DNA of 64,000 nt from Anseranas semipalmata (Eukaryota > Chordata > Aves > Anseriformes > Anseranatidae): positions 230,510 through 294,509 of the forward strand of contig VXAA01004252.1 in the NCBI GenBank assembly GCA_013399115.1. Reading direction: 5' to 3'. The position numbers and the translations under genes were made by a program. Numbering within the stretch: position 1 is the first letter of the stretch; each line of letters opens with the position of its first letter. Under the pieces are notes generated by a model. That model did no database searches. It was not told the DNA's origin and saw nothing but the letters and a program-made list of their open reading frames with translations. This document shows positions 1 through 13,385 of the stretch, one piece after another.

Positions 1-2437
1 AACTAAAGGTTAAGTTTCAGTTTAGAGAAAGGTTTCAAAAATCCAGGATTTGTAACATTTATCTTGAATCTTTTGAATAACACTTTCACTATATTAGCAA
101 TGGCCTTATTTCTATAGGGCAACATTTTCAGAGGTAGGTGCCTGGAGTCAGGCTATGCTATGCAGTTTCCCTAAGTAAGTTTCTTGGGTTTTGGAGACAT
201 CAACATATTGCAGCCCCCTCTCTAGAAGTGAGAGCTCAGTGATTAAGCCTGCATTTATTTGAGAATCTATATCTAGATTTAGGAATGCATTTTTAGCAGC
301 CAAGTGTGAACATTTGGAAATGTAAAAAATGCTGCTAGCAAGAGGTAGAGATGAAGAGAAAATTGGAGTTTCGCTGAAGTCATCAGAGAGATGTAATTGA
401 CAGACTGACCTTATTATTTCATGGAAAATCATGTAGTAAGGGACTGATTCTGCCTAAATCTTGCAATGATGCCGACAGTGTGACAGGAATGCCCTATCTG
501 CAGGATAAAGCCAAGGGCCAGTGGAGGACACAGCGTTTCTTCCCTGCTGATTTCTCCCTGGGTGTCACCTGTCCAAGAGAGACTATGGAGCAGAGATAGA
601 GGCAGGGCAGAACAGCTTTTCTCTCTCTGTCCCAATTTGTCTTTGTCAGTTACTGAGGGGCCAGCATGCTGCATCTTTCCCAAGAATTACAGAGACACTG
701 CTCTGGATGTGCATATTGGATCGAATTCCTACTAATCACATGTCCTCTCCTGGCTTTCAGCTGCAGCACAGCGACTGCTGCTACCTCCCTTCTTCCCAGT
801 GTGTGTGGGAGGCTCAGAACAACCCCGGCCCAAATTCATTCCTAATTTGTTATTTATCTCATAATATCCTCCAGGAAGGACCAAGTGACCCCAAAAGTAC
901 TATCATTGCTCTACTGCTTAGCAAGGCTCCTCCTGACATGGCTGCAACCCCCTGTTCTGTCAAGCCAGATTCTTTGAACATTAGCATGGGGATCACTACA
1001 CCACGCATGGCTCCAAAATGATGGATGCTTGCCTTCCTCAGACTAAGAGCAAAACAAAGCCTGAGGCGGGATGTGGTTCCTCCCCGGCCTTGATAATTTA
1101 AGGACAATGTTGGCACAAGAAAAACAAAGAATAAACAAATTACAACCAGTTTAGGACAGAGATTCACAAACAGTGTTGATCATGAAAACAAGGAGGTTTT
1201 GGAATAGCTGCCCGGGGAAAAAAGGGAGGTAAAATGAGTTTTAAGACAAACTTTAGGCCTTTTATAAAAGAGATTTTCAGATATATATATATTTTTTCGA
1301 GTGGGCAAAGACTTGGTCCCTTCCAGTCATCTGTGCTGTGTTTGGAGATCTCCCTTCCCTTTCAGTCCCCACATTTGTGTAGCCTTCTTCCACATGCAGG
1401 TTTGCCTGGCGCTCCGATAAAGCCCGTGCTCGCATGCACAAATAACACATTCTCCAGACAGCTAAGGCTGGCACAGACCTGATCGCCACATGTATGTGCC
1501 TTGCTGCTGCTCACCTCTTGCACAGCGTCAGCATCCCTTGGAGGAGTTCTACTGTTTAATTAGATGTAAATCTGCAGGCAAGGCTTAGCTATTATTTTGT
1601 GCCTGCATCTCAGTTACTTCTTGTATCTGGGTCAAGGTAAACTCATTACCCTGCATATTCTGTACATGGTAGGAATATTTACCTAACAGAAACTGTAACT
1701 CTCTAATGTTTTTTAAATGATATATTGATTGCCTAACCTTGGGGTCAGTCTCATTTCTAGCAGTGTGGGTGAACCCATTAACATCTTGTATATTTGGATA
1801 GCAATGTTTCAGGACCAAAAAAGGGATGCTACGCTGTGCAAGAACCGCCCTTGGGACTTCCCTAAGCCCAAAGCTTGCACAGCAGTGCTATTCAGTGCGG
1901 GGCTCTCCCACTCTTCTCATGCAGGATGCGCGAGCGCTGTTTCTCCAGATTCAGAGACCCACTCAGGCTGACCGCTATCCAGACCATTCCCAGTGGGTGC
2001 TTTACAACTCTCAGCCTTGCAAGCTCAAATCTAAGACAGATTGTCTAAGAAACGTCAGCTCCCATTTCAAAGTTGAGTAACCACTGGCAGAGATGACCCG
2101 CTGAAGCCAGCCCTGCACACTCAGCCTGCGGGGGACTCGGGCACATGGCAAAGTTCACTGCTGGGAGGTGTGAAACTAAGGAAACTTCAGTGTCTTCCTC
2201 AGGGACTTGCCAATTGCACTCTATTTTGTAAATGACAGTACTTAGATATATTTAACATTTGCAAGTTTGTCCTAATATCTAAAATGTGTCTTCTCTGCTT
2301 CCGTTTAAACTGATATTTTTGTCTTGCTCTACCCCCACAGGCAGTCTAGAAAACCACCTGAAACTCTCTTCATATTGTTCAATTATGTCCTCACTTACAT
2401 GGCTCATTTCTATACTAAATTAATCTAATTTTCTTTC

Positions 2438-2454
2438 TTTTTTTTTTTTTTTTT
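2438..2454. repeat. Poly-T run
   Basis: Seventeen consecutive T in a C/T-rich stretch. It could be the poly-A tail of an old minus-strand retroinsertion, but no adjoining element is recognisable. Confidence 0.9.
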
Positions 2455-2659
2455 AGGTTTATATTTTCTAAACTTCAAATAATTTCTACTGTTCTTGGAA
2501 TGAAACTTCCTCTAGAGTCTTTCTGGGTAACAAAACTTAGCTGCCTAAACTGTAAGTCTCCAGACCACAATTTCTTCTACTTTTAAAGAACTTATTTCTC
2601 TTAATAACATCTGTCCTCCTCCAGTCTTCTGGCACCTCACTATTTTTTGTAACTTCTTT

Positions 2660-2685
2660 TTTGTTTGTTTGTTTGTTTGCTTGTT
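2660..2685. repeat. (TTTG)n microsatellite
   Basis: Five TTTG units followed by a diverged unit (CTTG). It is a simple sequence repeat without other context. Confidence 0.9.
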
Positions 2686-3703
2686 AAACATAATAACTAT
2701 TCAATCAGGTGCAGTTTGGCCTTTTCCATAAGGAATCAAGAGTATGTTCGTCTTGTGCTTTCAGTCTGAATCTATCTCACTGACCTAAACAACCTTTAAG
2801 CTACTCTTTCCCTCTCCTAGTTTGGACTTGCCTCCTGAATATTCATTAGCTGGTTAAACAGCAATCACTATTAATATTTCTGGAAAGCTACACCAAAGAG
2901 GTCCTAAAAAGTTTAATCCTCTTCCTGATTATTATTTTCTCTCCCTTCCTCATAAGAGAGATATGGGTGCAAATGTAGCTTGTTACTTAACCTCTTGCAC
3001 ATTTAGCCAACATTGTTTTCAGTTGCAATTTTTGCTCCTTTCTCTTTTAAATTAATTTTACCACTCTCTGCTTGCATCAATCAACTGTAGATATCCACAG
3101 TTACCAGTTCTGTTTTCACTTTTTATTTCCCTTTGATTTTCTGATTTTCCAGGTATATGCCTCATGCAGCCCAACTAGCCACTATGGCATTTTCCGATTT
3201 TTATCCCAGGGGAGGACAGAATGGCATTGTGTCTTTGATACTGCTTCATATAGGAATTGTCATCTCTGCTGAACTGTTCTTCCCACCAGGATGCTCCTCC
3301 TGGGCACCTTTCCTCCCAGCTCCTGGAGGCTGTTGCATTTGCCCTCTTAAAGCCTGTTGTTAGCAGTCGTTCATCCATTCAGATTCTTTCCTCTGTCTTG
3401 GAGTCAAGAACAATACCAGGGGAAGATCATTTTCCTTCCGATAGCTTTTTGTCCATTTTCAAAGTAGTCTCGTTCTGTCAAATTGAACACCAAGCCAGCC
3501 ATGAACACTTTTAGAGCCTCCAAGCTCTAAGACAGAGGTTGTCCCCCAGGCAATCTAGGGTGTCATTGCACTGTCTGTGTTGTGCCATACTACTTTTACA
3601 ATAAGTATCAGGGAGAGGAAATGTGCCAAGAAAGCAACAATAGACGCTCATTTTTTACAGCTGTAAGAGTGACAAAGGAAACACATAGCTGCGTTTGTGT
3701 TTT

Positions 3704-3730
3704 TTACACACCCATAGCATGGGTGTGTAA
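3704..3730. repeat. Perfect inverted repeat, 12-base arms, 3-base loop
   Basis: The left arm TTACACACCCAT (3704-3715) is the exact reverse complement of the right arm (3719-3730), separated by AGC. A further partial copy, CACCCATGCTG, follows directly. It could form a tight hairpin or cruciform. It is not followed by a T-run and has no visible gene next to it, so a terminator-like role is not supported. Confidence 0.85.
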
Positions 3731-6700
3731 CACCCATGCTGCCTATGCAGAGGAAGTACACAAAACATGAGTCCAGCTCTTGGAAGGGCTGCAAAATGCA
3801 GGACATTTGTGCAGATGAAGGCACAAAAATTTCAGCAGCTTGATGGGGAACAGTGTCTCCTGTGCAGCACTGACCTCTCTGCCATGTGTGACAAAGCCGG
3901 GCAGTTTTCCCATGGCAGCTCACATGTAAATGAAAGGTGCTCAGTTTGGTTACCCTTTTTCTTCTTCCTCTGGCGCACCTTTTCTATCCCTCGACACTCT
4001 TAAAGTAAGGGGTTGCTTATTTCCGTGCTGCCTTTAAGCACGCAGGGTGTACGCAGCCCAGCTGTGGGACAGGAAATCTCCATTGGTTGCTTTTTTTTTT
4101 TTTTGGTCTGATGTACACTCACCTGTTATTGAAAGAACTATCCTCCATTTGACATGATGGAGTCACCACCTGTCAGCAATTGCAAGGACATAAGGAAAAA
4201 CTACATTCAGAAGGTGTGGCAAACAGCAAGAAGATAAATTTGGGATAAACAATACCAAATATTTTGCAACTTTCTTCTTCCCCAGATATTCTCTCCTTTC
4301 TATTCTTCCTCATCCACTTCCACCACCACACCTTACTTCTGGGGCAATTAGGTGTTTCTCGTTCCCAGGTAGCAAGGCAGCCATTGACAACATGACGTGA
4401 ACTCTCCCTTGTTCAATTTCTTACATAGCTGTAAGTATGTGGCATCTGAATACAGCCAAGAACACTGAAAAACAGTGCTGATGCCCCAGTAAGTTATATC
4501 TAGAGCATTTCCTAATTTCCTACATTTCCTAAAAACTGTAGGAGGTGAAAAAGTGTAGAAATTAGACAAATTGTTTTTTTTCTGTTTTCAATTGTAAAAA
4601 CTGTCTTGGAAAAAAGCTGTTCTCTCAGCATCCCCACACAGGACTGTACAAGCAGGCCCTTATCACCTGCTGTCGAGATGCCAGCAAGTCTCCTTGGACT
4701 GAACTATGCCCACCTGAAGAAATTTCACAGGTTACTTCTCTGGCTTTAGCGGCAGCGGCAGCTACAGCTGATCAGAGAATTTACCCAAAACCGCAGTCGC
4801 GCTGAGCACTGCCTGCTGCACTCTGAGCGCCCTGATGTCAGTGAGTACAAGCCAGGGCTCCACTGAACACCTCGGGTGGGTTTTTTTTTTTCTGGGGAGG
4901 GCTGCCTGGTGCAAGGTCACTAGCACTGGGGCAGACCCTTCCCACCTGCCCATGGTCTGAAGTCCTCAAAACCCCTGCATTTATCTCTATTCTTTTTACT
5001 GGCAATCAATACCAGACAATTTTATAATCTTAACACAGCTCTAGAAACTTGTGACTTAGCTCTTTTAAACCATTTCTGGGGTGAGACGTGGTAGATGGAG
5101 GAGACCTGCCATGCCTTGTCAAGACAGGGTGGTGCCCACACATATCCTCTCTGCTTTTATTTTTGTAGCTGTCCCTGCTATTGCCACAGTGCTTCTCAGT
5201 GTGAATGCAGCTCAGGTATTTTTGTTTGGTCCAATAAATAATTTGTATAACCGTGCATATGTGTATGCACACGATGAACTTACTGGAATGGTTGCTGCTG
5301 GCATTTGTTCAGATAAATATTATTTATGCTTTGGCATAAGAAAGCATTTTATGCCCATTACAATCTTCAGCTTCAACCCTATTAGAATAAGCATCCAGAC
5401 ATCCAGAAGAAGAATAAGCATGCCTGTGAATAGAATATCATCATAGACCTTAGAGAAAGTTGAAAATATTTAAAAGGAAGATGAACAGCTGCTTTAAACT
5501 GGAAAGGTGGGAATTAGTTCTTCTTTTTTTACATGATTTTTTTTTAGACAATAGTTTCTGACATTGTGTCTGCATTGTTTCTGCACTAAACTATCAATCT
5601 TAACACTCAACAATTAGATCCCAATTGGGTCTTGAGCATAGCTTATAATTCTTATGTGTAGAATAATTTCACAACTTGAAATAAATGTTTTCACATCTGT
5701 AAATTTCTTTAGGTATATCTCACTCTTAATGTCTGTTTCTCCCTAATAAATGCAATCAAAAGCAGTGGCACAAACACAGTACTCTGAAGAGCTCAAGTCA
5801 AAACCATTTCAAACTCTTTCAGGACACACCCCAAATTTATGGCCTGGAGTCGCCACTCTCTGACTCAGTACGCATCAGTACTTCAGCCCTGTGAGCACTG
5901 GGTGTTTAGTAATTACCTTGCATTTACAGGAGTTTCTCCTGAGCAGGAACAGCTGCAGCAACTTTCCCTCTGTGTCTGCAGGGAACATGACATCGGTGAC
6001 ATCCCACAGCACAGCACAGGGAGCTCCCACGGGCTTTCTGCTCTTCTCCAAGCACAGCCATACATAGCAATAACCTGACAGAATTCCTTTTTGCTCCCAA
6101 GATCCCCCTTACAATAAAGAGAGAATGAAAGTGTAAAGGTTGGAAGACAACAAGATATTGCAACAAGATCAAGGATGCCATAGAAGGGTCCCTTCTGGGG
6201 AGGTGAGAAAGCTTAGCAACCTGTTTTCATACCGCAGAGATAACTATTTACATGCAGGAAAGCAAGTTTCAACCATGATAAAGTGAACCACTTAAGAAAG
6301 GAAAAAAAAAAAAAAAAAAAAGGAAAATGTTCCAAACACCTATGCTTAATATTTAACTTTAAACAATAAAACCTATCACACAGCATGCCCTCTTTCAGGG
6401 GGTGGGAATAGCCATTGCACCAAAGAAAACTCTCTTTCCTAGCCACCACAGCTGTATAAGCTGTCATTTATTTCCAAAAGACGAGATGAAGAGCTTAATC
6501 TTTTCCAGGCAGATACCAATTGGAGTCAATAGCAAAATATCAAAACTCTGTCAAGTTTCAAAAGCAAACCAGTGAATTTAAAATCAAGTGTCTGTCTGCA
6601 CCACACTGAGCCTTCAAGAGATCTGGTATCCTCAAGTTCATCTTCTCACTGCTGCTCACTGCAGGCTTCTGCCTCTCAAGGGGCGTTTGCATGGTGGTAT

Positions 6701-8643
6701 TTTCAGAAGGACCGTATAGACAGAGATCTATACAGATCACTGAATTCTCCCACCAAGCCACACCATGCTTGGTAAGTCTATTTCCTTCCAGTGTTTGATA
6801 TTCCAATCACAAGAGCCTTGATGTTTCCAGTGTCAATATTAGCACAAGCCCTCTTACACTTTACGCAGCCTCCTTTTCCCATTCAGCAGTGCCATTCACG
6901 TGCCCTTTTTTTTTCTTTTCATATCCTCCACTGCATACCTCTGCTCTCATTTGTTTTACAATGAAAATTCCTGGCACTGGTATTAGTTTACATATGAACG
7001 TATATTTTCCTTTGAATGTATAACATACTTTGAATCTTAGGGAGTATAAACAAATAATCTTTTATCTTTATCTCTCTGCATGAATTTGTGCAAGACACAG
7101 AAAGCATGGTTATTTATACATGCATTTGGCAGGATAAAAGATTCCTATTTTTGAAGAATGGGAGAGATGGAAAAACGTGCTATTTCCTTTGTTTCATGAA
7201 CTATGTGCTGGTAACATGTTGCCTGCCACTTCCTCCCCACAACTCTGCAACTGCAAGGTCTGAAACATTGACTCAGGATGCCGCATGCCTGCAGATTATG
7301 GCTGTGCTTTTTGTCCCAGGAGACTGACTCAGTCATGTAGGGGAAAAAATTTAAAAGGCCAACCCAGAAAGCAGCTACTATTCCTGCGTGTCAAAAAATG
7401 AAAAGCTTGAAGCATTCCTGTACACGATGTAGACTGTGAGATGAGACACTGAGCCTTCAGCACAGGTCCTTCATTCATTTATGTGACAACCTGTGACAGC
7501 AGAACGTTGGTATCAGAAGTATATCTGTTTCAGCCCACAGAAACAGCAGACTTTAGGCCTGGTGTCAAAAAAAACATTTTTTACTTGACATGCAGCAGTC
7601 TAGACTCCACATTCAGGATTTATTTTGATCTTCTCACATATAGCAAATGACTGAAGTAACTTGCGTGATTTACTAAATCAATGACTTCTGCAAGCTAGAT
7701 TTATTTATAAGACATTATCTTAAAAATACATTATTCTTGCTATAGATTATTCACTTTCTAAGCTGCTTGGAGTGGACCATGCAACAAATGCCATTTTTTC
7801 CTCCCAGCATCACACATATAAGAAAGGAAAGATTTTTTTTACTATTTTTTTTTCTTTTAAATAACAGAAAAAACACTACAAACCTCATCCACCTAAGGTT
7901 TTACAACAAATCTGGCATTTTATCCAATTACACTGCAAATTTTCCCCGGTCTGCGGAACTCTTAAACATACCCACACCAAATCTAAGAAGTTCAACCTGC
8001 CACCAATCATGTGCCTTGGGTACAAACACCTTTCACAGGTTCTTTTACAGGAGAAGTACTACAGGAGGTCCCGGCATACCTGTGCTACCGTGTATTGCTA
8101 CAGCTGGGCTGTTGGAAAAGTCTGAGGCTGTGGTCACTCATGTAGTCTTCTGCATAACATCTACAGCTGCCCAGATAGTATGTCAGCTCTCATCTTCTCT
8201 TTCCCTACCTATAATTTTCTACTACCCATAGCCTTACCCAACCTCTGCGTTTTCACAGGGCTTTTAACTACGAGCTTGAGGCAAGCTGGAAGAAGCAGAG
8301 GAAGGAAGGGAGTAGACCAGGAAGGCACTGAGCCAATTTCCCATTGACCAAACAAGCAGAGTACTATGTATTTTCCACCTTATCTGAAACATGTTTGAGG
8401 TGAGGAAGACTGAGATGTGAAAGTTTCCTATTAGTCTGGCCAAATGGGGGGTTCCTGCAAGCCCACCCTGTGTCCCATTAAAGGCCTGGTGTTTACCAGA
8501 GCATGTATCCATCTACTCTAGGCTCCATGTCGTTAACTGAGTTGTGGCCTATGAGTTGCTTTAAATATCCATTCCTCCACCAGAAACATCAGACTTCTCC
8601 CTGCACACAATTCAAAGTTTTCCTTTCTAGCTGTATTAACTTG
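3731..8643. other. Non-coding DNA, no gene recognised
   Basis: Only short unrelated frames on both strands. There is a T-run at 4091-4104, an A-run (listed separately) and a few purine-rich tracts. A 121-codon plus-strand frame at 5081-5446 with one hydrophobic stretch has no recognisable domain. No repeat family could be identified by eye. Confidence 0.55.
6302..6321. repeat. Poly-A run
   Basis: About twenty consecutive A after GAAAGG. The preceding bases do not resemble a known retroposon end, so this is called only as a homopolymer. Confidence 0.9.
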
Positions 8644-8672
8644 TATTCACTATAGTGAATATATATATTCAC
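8644..8672. repeat. Three alternating inverted heptamers with TATA spacers
   Basis: The heptamer TATTCAC occurs at 8644-8650, its exact reverse complement GTGAATA at 8655-8661, and the heptamer again at 8666-8672. Each spacer is TATA (8651-8654 and 8662-8665). Two perfect 18-base palindromes therefore overlap by sharing the central copy. The middle arm can pair with either neighbour. No protein site is recognised. Confidence 0.85.
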
Positions 8673-9409
8673 GATCTTATTTTTGAACTCCTGTGATTTC
8701 TTTCTCTTCCATCATTAAACCTTGTTTTTAAGTGGGGCACCCATACACTGGTTATATATATACATTATATCATCTGATAAAATGTACAAATTACCTCTTT
8801 AAAAGATGATCCCCAAGATAAAGGAAACAGAAAGCTAATGAAAGAAAGCTGCAAATCTGATAAAGGCAGGCTGATATTTATTTCCTTGTTCCAGTAACAT
8901 CACACCAGGTAGGCTATTAAAAAGTAACTCTCCTATGTAAAGGCAGCTGTCACTTTCCTGCAACATTGCTCTAAACAATGTGGTAGTGTGGAGCATTTTA
9001 GGAAAAAGAAGCTAAAAGGAACATCCTTTCTCTTTAAAATAAAATATACCTATTTCGGTTTTGAGTCCATGAAGAATTTAAGAGTTGAACTTATTTCATA
9101 AACATTAAATTTATTAAAAAAAAAAAACATAGATACTTTTTTCTGGACTTAAGCATAGTTTTGCACTTTATTTATTTTTCTTTTTTGGCAGAGACTAGGA
9201 AAATAACAGAAGAAAGATATTGTTCCACAAGTTAATTTTTGTAATGTTTTGAATTTTGCACTTCACAAGTGAAAACAACATGATTTTTTGTGGGAAATTG
9301 CTGTTGACTGCCATAATCTGAACAAGATTTATTGTTCAGGAAGAACATAAAGGAATTCTGTGAAACTCTGGGGCAGACAAAGAGTTGCTCTGTAGTTTCA
9401 AATTGCGTA

Positions 9410-9446
9410 ATGTATGTATGTGTGTGTATACATATATATACATATG
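9410..9446. repeat. TATG/TG/TA low-complexity tract
   Basis: TATG units pass into TG and then into alternating TA and CATA steps. It is an alternating purine-pyrimidine microsatellite of mixed composition. Confidence 0.8.
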
Positions 9447-11281
9447 ATTCATCCTGCTGTCCTAGAAAGACGAAATGACATAGTAAATCCATTTTGCTGC
9501 ATGAAAGATTATACTTTTCATGAGCATGTAGTACAACCTCATAGACAATTATCACCATTAAAGGAAAGTAATTCTAAGAAAATCTATGTAAAACACTGTT
9601 TTTCTTGGACAGAAGGAAACTATTCCTCACTAGCAGCTCTGGAAATCTTCCCAGGAAAAAAGGTCACCTTATTGCCTCATCCTGAGCAGACTTGCTTAAA
9701 ACTAATGCAAAATTTCTTTCCTAGTCTCTCCTCCATATCAGAAATATTTGACTGTGGGCTACACGTCCTCTGGAGTTTAGCAGTTCGTTCATCATACAGG
9801 CAGCTCCAGGTTCTTGCATTCCTGAAATGAAGAAATAATTGTTCTTTGCTAATCCATGCACAAAACCTAGATTTTCCTCTTCGACTTCTGTACCTGGTAG
9901 CAAAGCTGGTTTAAGAAGTTTTTGGCCTAGGATGCTCCCATTTCTTCCCCGGGTGTTTCATTGCTGCCACCACACCACACTGCCTCTTCTTCCACACCAG
10001 TACCACTGCTGGAGGGAGGTGTGCTGGCAGCCAAATCAGGCACTCAAATTAGTTTTTAAACAATAAAACTCATTAGATATTTTAACCAATATCAGCCCTC
10101 ATTTCCCAGCAAGGCCACTGGTACAAAACAGTGTTACAGGGGTCATATACTGCAATGGGGGGCTGATGTGGAAAGAAATCTTGAAGGTGGCTGAGAGGCT
10201 GAAAGCCTGAGTGCTGGATGGTCCCTGGCAGTAGCTGGAAAAACACATCAGGGAATGAAGACAGAAGACGATAGTATTTTAAAAAATAGACCCCGAGAGT
10301 AATACTCAATGAAATGGATTCGTTAAGTGCTGTCATTGTTTTGTGCTGTGCTTCATCTTTAATGGACTGTAGGAATCGTTCTTGACACCTGCCTTGTTAA
10401 AAGAACATGCTTGTTAAACAGGAACATAGCAAAGTGCAGCTTTCCTAAAATAATAGTGTAATGCCATTTGTATCTCAGGGGCTACAAATTATGGCTGAAT
10501 TTCCATAGTGATCTTTCCAGTCAAAGATTTCAACTTACTTGCAATATTCAGATTTCAGGTAAAATGGAAAATTCTTCCTCCCATCCCCCAGGTACAAGGA
10601 TGATCACCAGCTGTATAACAAGTTTCAGAACTTTGTAACAGCTTCACTATGTAAACTGACTTTACTCACTAGTCTGCTCACCTGTATCTGCTGGGGTGCA
10701 TCCGCAGATGTGTTGAATTTGATTCAGGAGGCATTTGTTGAACAGCCTGACTCACTTGAGGGAGGTGAAAGAGACTGTGAAGGGACATAAGTAAATTAGA
10801 CCTCACGTATTATAAGAAATGCTTAGCACATAAAATGTACTGGATGGGAGAAATAGTCCAAGTACAGCTTTATGTGAGCCATTTTATTTTATCAGGTGAC
10901 TGATCAGCACATCCCTAAGGCTTTTCTGTGCCTTCAATATGTCCTGCTTGTGATTAGACATAGCGTCATTCAGATAGAGAACAATTGGGTTCATATTCTC
11001 TTCCTGCATACATCAGTGCACACCAGGAGCCAATGGAGTTACAGAGGAGGAAGGGTATTAGCTCTAATTCCCAGGCTTTCATATGAGTAGACTGCTACTG
11101 AACCTTTTCAGCAAAATAGATTATTTTCAAGTTTTATCTGCAGGATTATTTCCTAAGCTGCCCTCCTATCTCTTGAAGAAATAGCACTACCCAGCATAGA
11201 TTCAAACAGGAAAAGGTAGGCTTAAGCAGCCACCTGATGCTCTCTGAACAGATCACTGTCTAGATAGATATAGAAAATCCA

Positions 11282-11298
11282 TTTTTTTTTTTTTTTTT
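11282..11298. repeat. Poly-T run
   Basis: Seventeen consecutive T. No adjoining retroelement is recognised. Confidence 0.9.
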
Positions 11299-12516
11299 GA
11301 AAGTGCAGTCAATATGTTTCCACATTGAAGATGAATTTCCAGGAGCTACTGATGGGCAAAGTCAAAGTGGAGGCGGTTAGAGAGTCTGCTTATGAGCAGG
11401 AGTCAAAGGCTAATAACTTCCTTCATGCTGGGAAGGACTTTCTGTTGCAGGGATAGACTGAGCTCTGCCCAAAGACAACGTTTCACTTCAAGTGCTCCTA
11501 TTCCTCCTATTCCACTTCATGTCTGTTAGCTCTGTCAAGTCACACAGCTTCCACCATGAATAAGTTTGTAAGCTGTCCCTTCCTTGAGGCTCTGAAACAA
11601 GACTACTACATTTTATGAGCTACACCATCATCAGAAGGGACAGAGCAAGAGCAAGAGCAAAAGGTCTGAAACAAAAATTGGTTAGAGAAGTGCTTGCAGT
11701 GATTCATGAGGGAGGAGAAGATTGCAAGGCACACAGAGATGCCAGGAGGATGCAGGTATCTGGAGCAGGTCAGGCACTGTGGGACTCATCCCAGGGCAGT
11801 GTGGGGATGTTCAGCCCCTCCAAATGGGCTCCAGGAGCCTGCACCGAGCACAAAACTCTCCTGGGTGGCCCAGTGCTCAGCAGGTGAATGTATCTCACCA
11901 AACTGCAAGGAAGTGCCCTCATTGCCCCAGGACCTCAGGGTTACGGTGTTTGCCACCATGGGTTCTGGTCTGACACTGCTCTGCCCGAGGGTGATGAGTT
12001 CACATCTGGAGCATCTGGCTTTTGCAGGGGAGTGACTCACCAGGTTTTGACACTGCTCAGCAAATCTCAGCCCTGCTCCAGGACCAGACTTGGCACACTT
12101 GTGCAGGAGACCCTGGCTGAGACACAAGAGTGCTTGTTGATAGAGGGGTGCCACATCCCATCCTCACTTCTGCCCAAGGGGGATCTAAACTCTATTTTTC
12201 TGAGGAATCTGGAAAAAAACAGCTCAAACCACAGAGAAGAGCGACATGCCGTATTAAACTTCTGCCTGAGATTGCTTTGTGGGCAGCTTCAGGTGCTGTC
12301 CTGGGGAACATCGACCTTATGAAGCCCCACCAGCACAGCACTCTGGGGGCTGCTGGCCATACACTGCTCAGCAGCCCATTGCCACTAGTCAAGACACTGC
12401 TCATATGATGAGCCAAATATTCTTGTACTTAGGATTTATTCAGCAGCAGATTCTATATCTGCACAAGCAGTGCTCTGTCTCATCTCTTTCAGTGATCCAT
12501 GCAGGAATTAGAAAGG

Positions 12517-12534
12517 TTTTTTTTTTTTTTTTTT
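12517..12534. repeat. Poly-T run
   Basis: Eighteen consecutive T between GAAAGG and GGCCTGGG. No adjoining retroelement is recognised. Confidence 0.9.
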
Positions 12535-13365
12535 GGCCTGGGATTTCCTGACTCATCCACAGCTGGGGTATGTCAAAACACAGATTCTTCGAGGAAAGAC
12601 GGATGTTTGCAATCGATTCAACAGGAATTTTCCATCAGCAGCTCTTCCCTGGCAGAATACAGCCCTGAGGGCACTTTTCTGATGCATTCTTGACACCGAG
12701 GATCTCCTAGACTTCTGGGGACATTGGGTTTATCCTCCAGGATACAAGTATAGTTTTCAGCTGGCCTCATCATTTTGCTGCCTGTGTCAGACAAAGCGGT
12801 AGCTGCTGGGAATTGCCTTTTTTCTCTCAGCTCATGAAATGTAGATACAGCGGTGTGAAGTACAAGTCCATGAAAAGGGCTAACCAGCGCTGCTTTGGAG
12901 CTGCTGATCTGATAAAAATGTTCTCTTCATGCCAAAGGAAGTCTGCCTGAACACAAAGCATATTCATTCTCAGTTTTAATAACTTATAAGTATTGTGATA
13001 TTAGCCTAGCTTTGTTATAAAAAGCACTCAAACACTAAAGCAGAATATAGAAGATTAGAAGATAATAAGAAAAAAAATCTATTCTAGTTTTCTGAATAAT
13101 GTCTAGGGGTGTATTTTTTAAATGACCTTGTGGATTTTTCTCTCAGCCTTTGTTACATTGTATTAATGTGTTTTGAGTATTTCTAGAAGTAAAGTCAGGA
13201 AAAATCCCTCATTCTCTTACAAAAGCAGACATTTTCTCAACTATTACCAGTAACTATGTGTTAATAGAAACACTGATGTTACAGGCCTCCTGATGACAGC
13301 AGAAAAACAAACTGAATTTTGTGTTCTTACAGACTCATGAAGAATATATGTATGCACATACATAC

Positions 13366-13385
13366 GCATATATTTTTATATATGC
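13366..13385. repeat. AT-rich inverted repeat
   Basis: GCATATAT and its reverse complement ATATATGC flank TTTT, inside a wider tract of TATG and CATA steps. It is probably a by-product of low complexity. Confidence 0.7.

Larger units (their letters stand above)
1..3703. other. Non-coding AT-rich DNA, no gene recognised
   Basis: No reading frame here resembles a known protein. The open frames are short, overlap on both strands and have no family signature. The stretch holds a T-run and a TTTG microsatellite, listed separately. A 102-codon minus-strand frame at 859-1167 with a hydrophobic N-terminus is discussed as a finding only. Confidence 0.6.
8673..13365. other. Non-coding DNA, no gene recognised
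   Basis: No convincing coding sequence. The part at about 11700-12400 is less AT-rich, and several overlapping short frames run through it in different phases. None has a recognisable motif or shared phase with splice signals, so composition explains them best. T-runs and a TG/TA-rich tract are listed separately. Confidence 0.5.

Noticed and set aside
5081..5446. 121-codon frame with one possible membrane segment
   Set aside because: The single hydrophobic stretch is not enough, and the rest has no recognisable pattern.
11706..12322. Cluster of overlapping frames in a less AT-rich patch
   Set aside because: I considered a processed pseudogene or exon, but no frame shows a known protein and there is no poly-A tail or flanking duplication.
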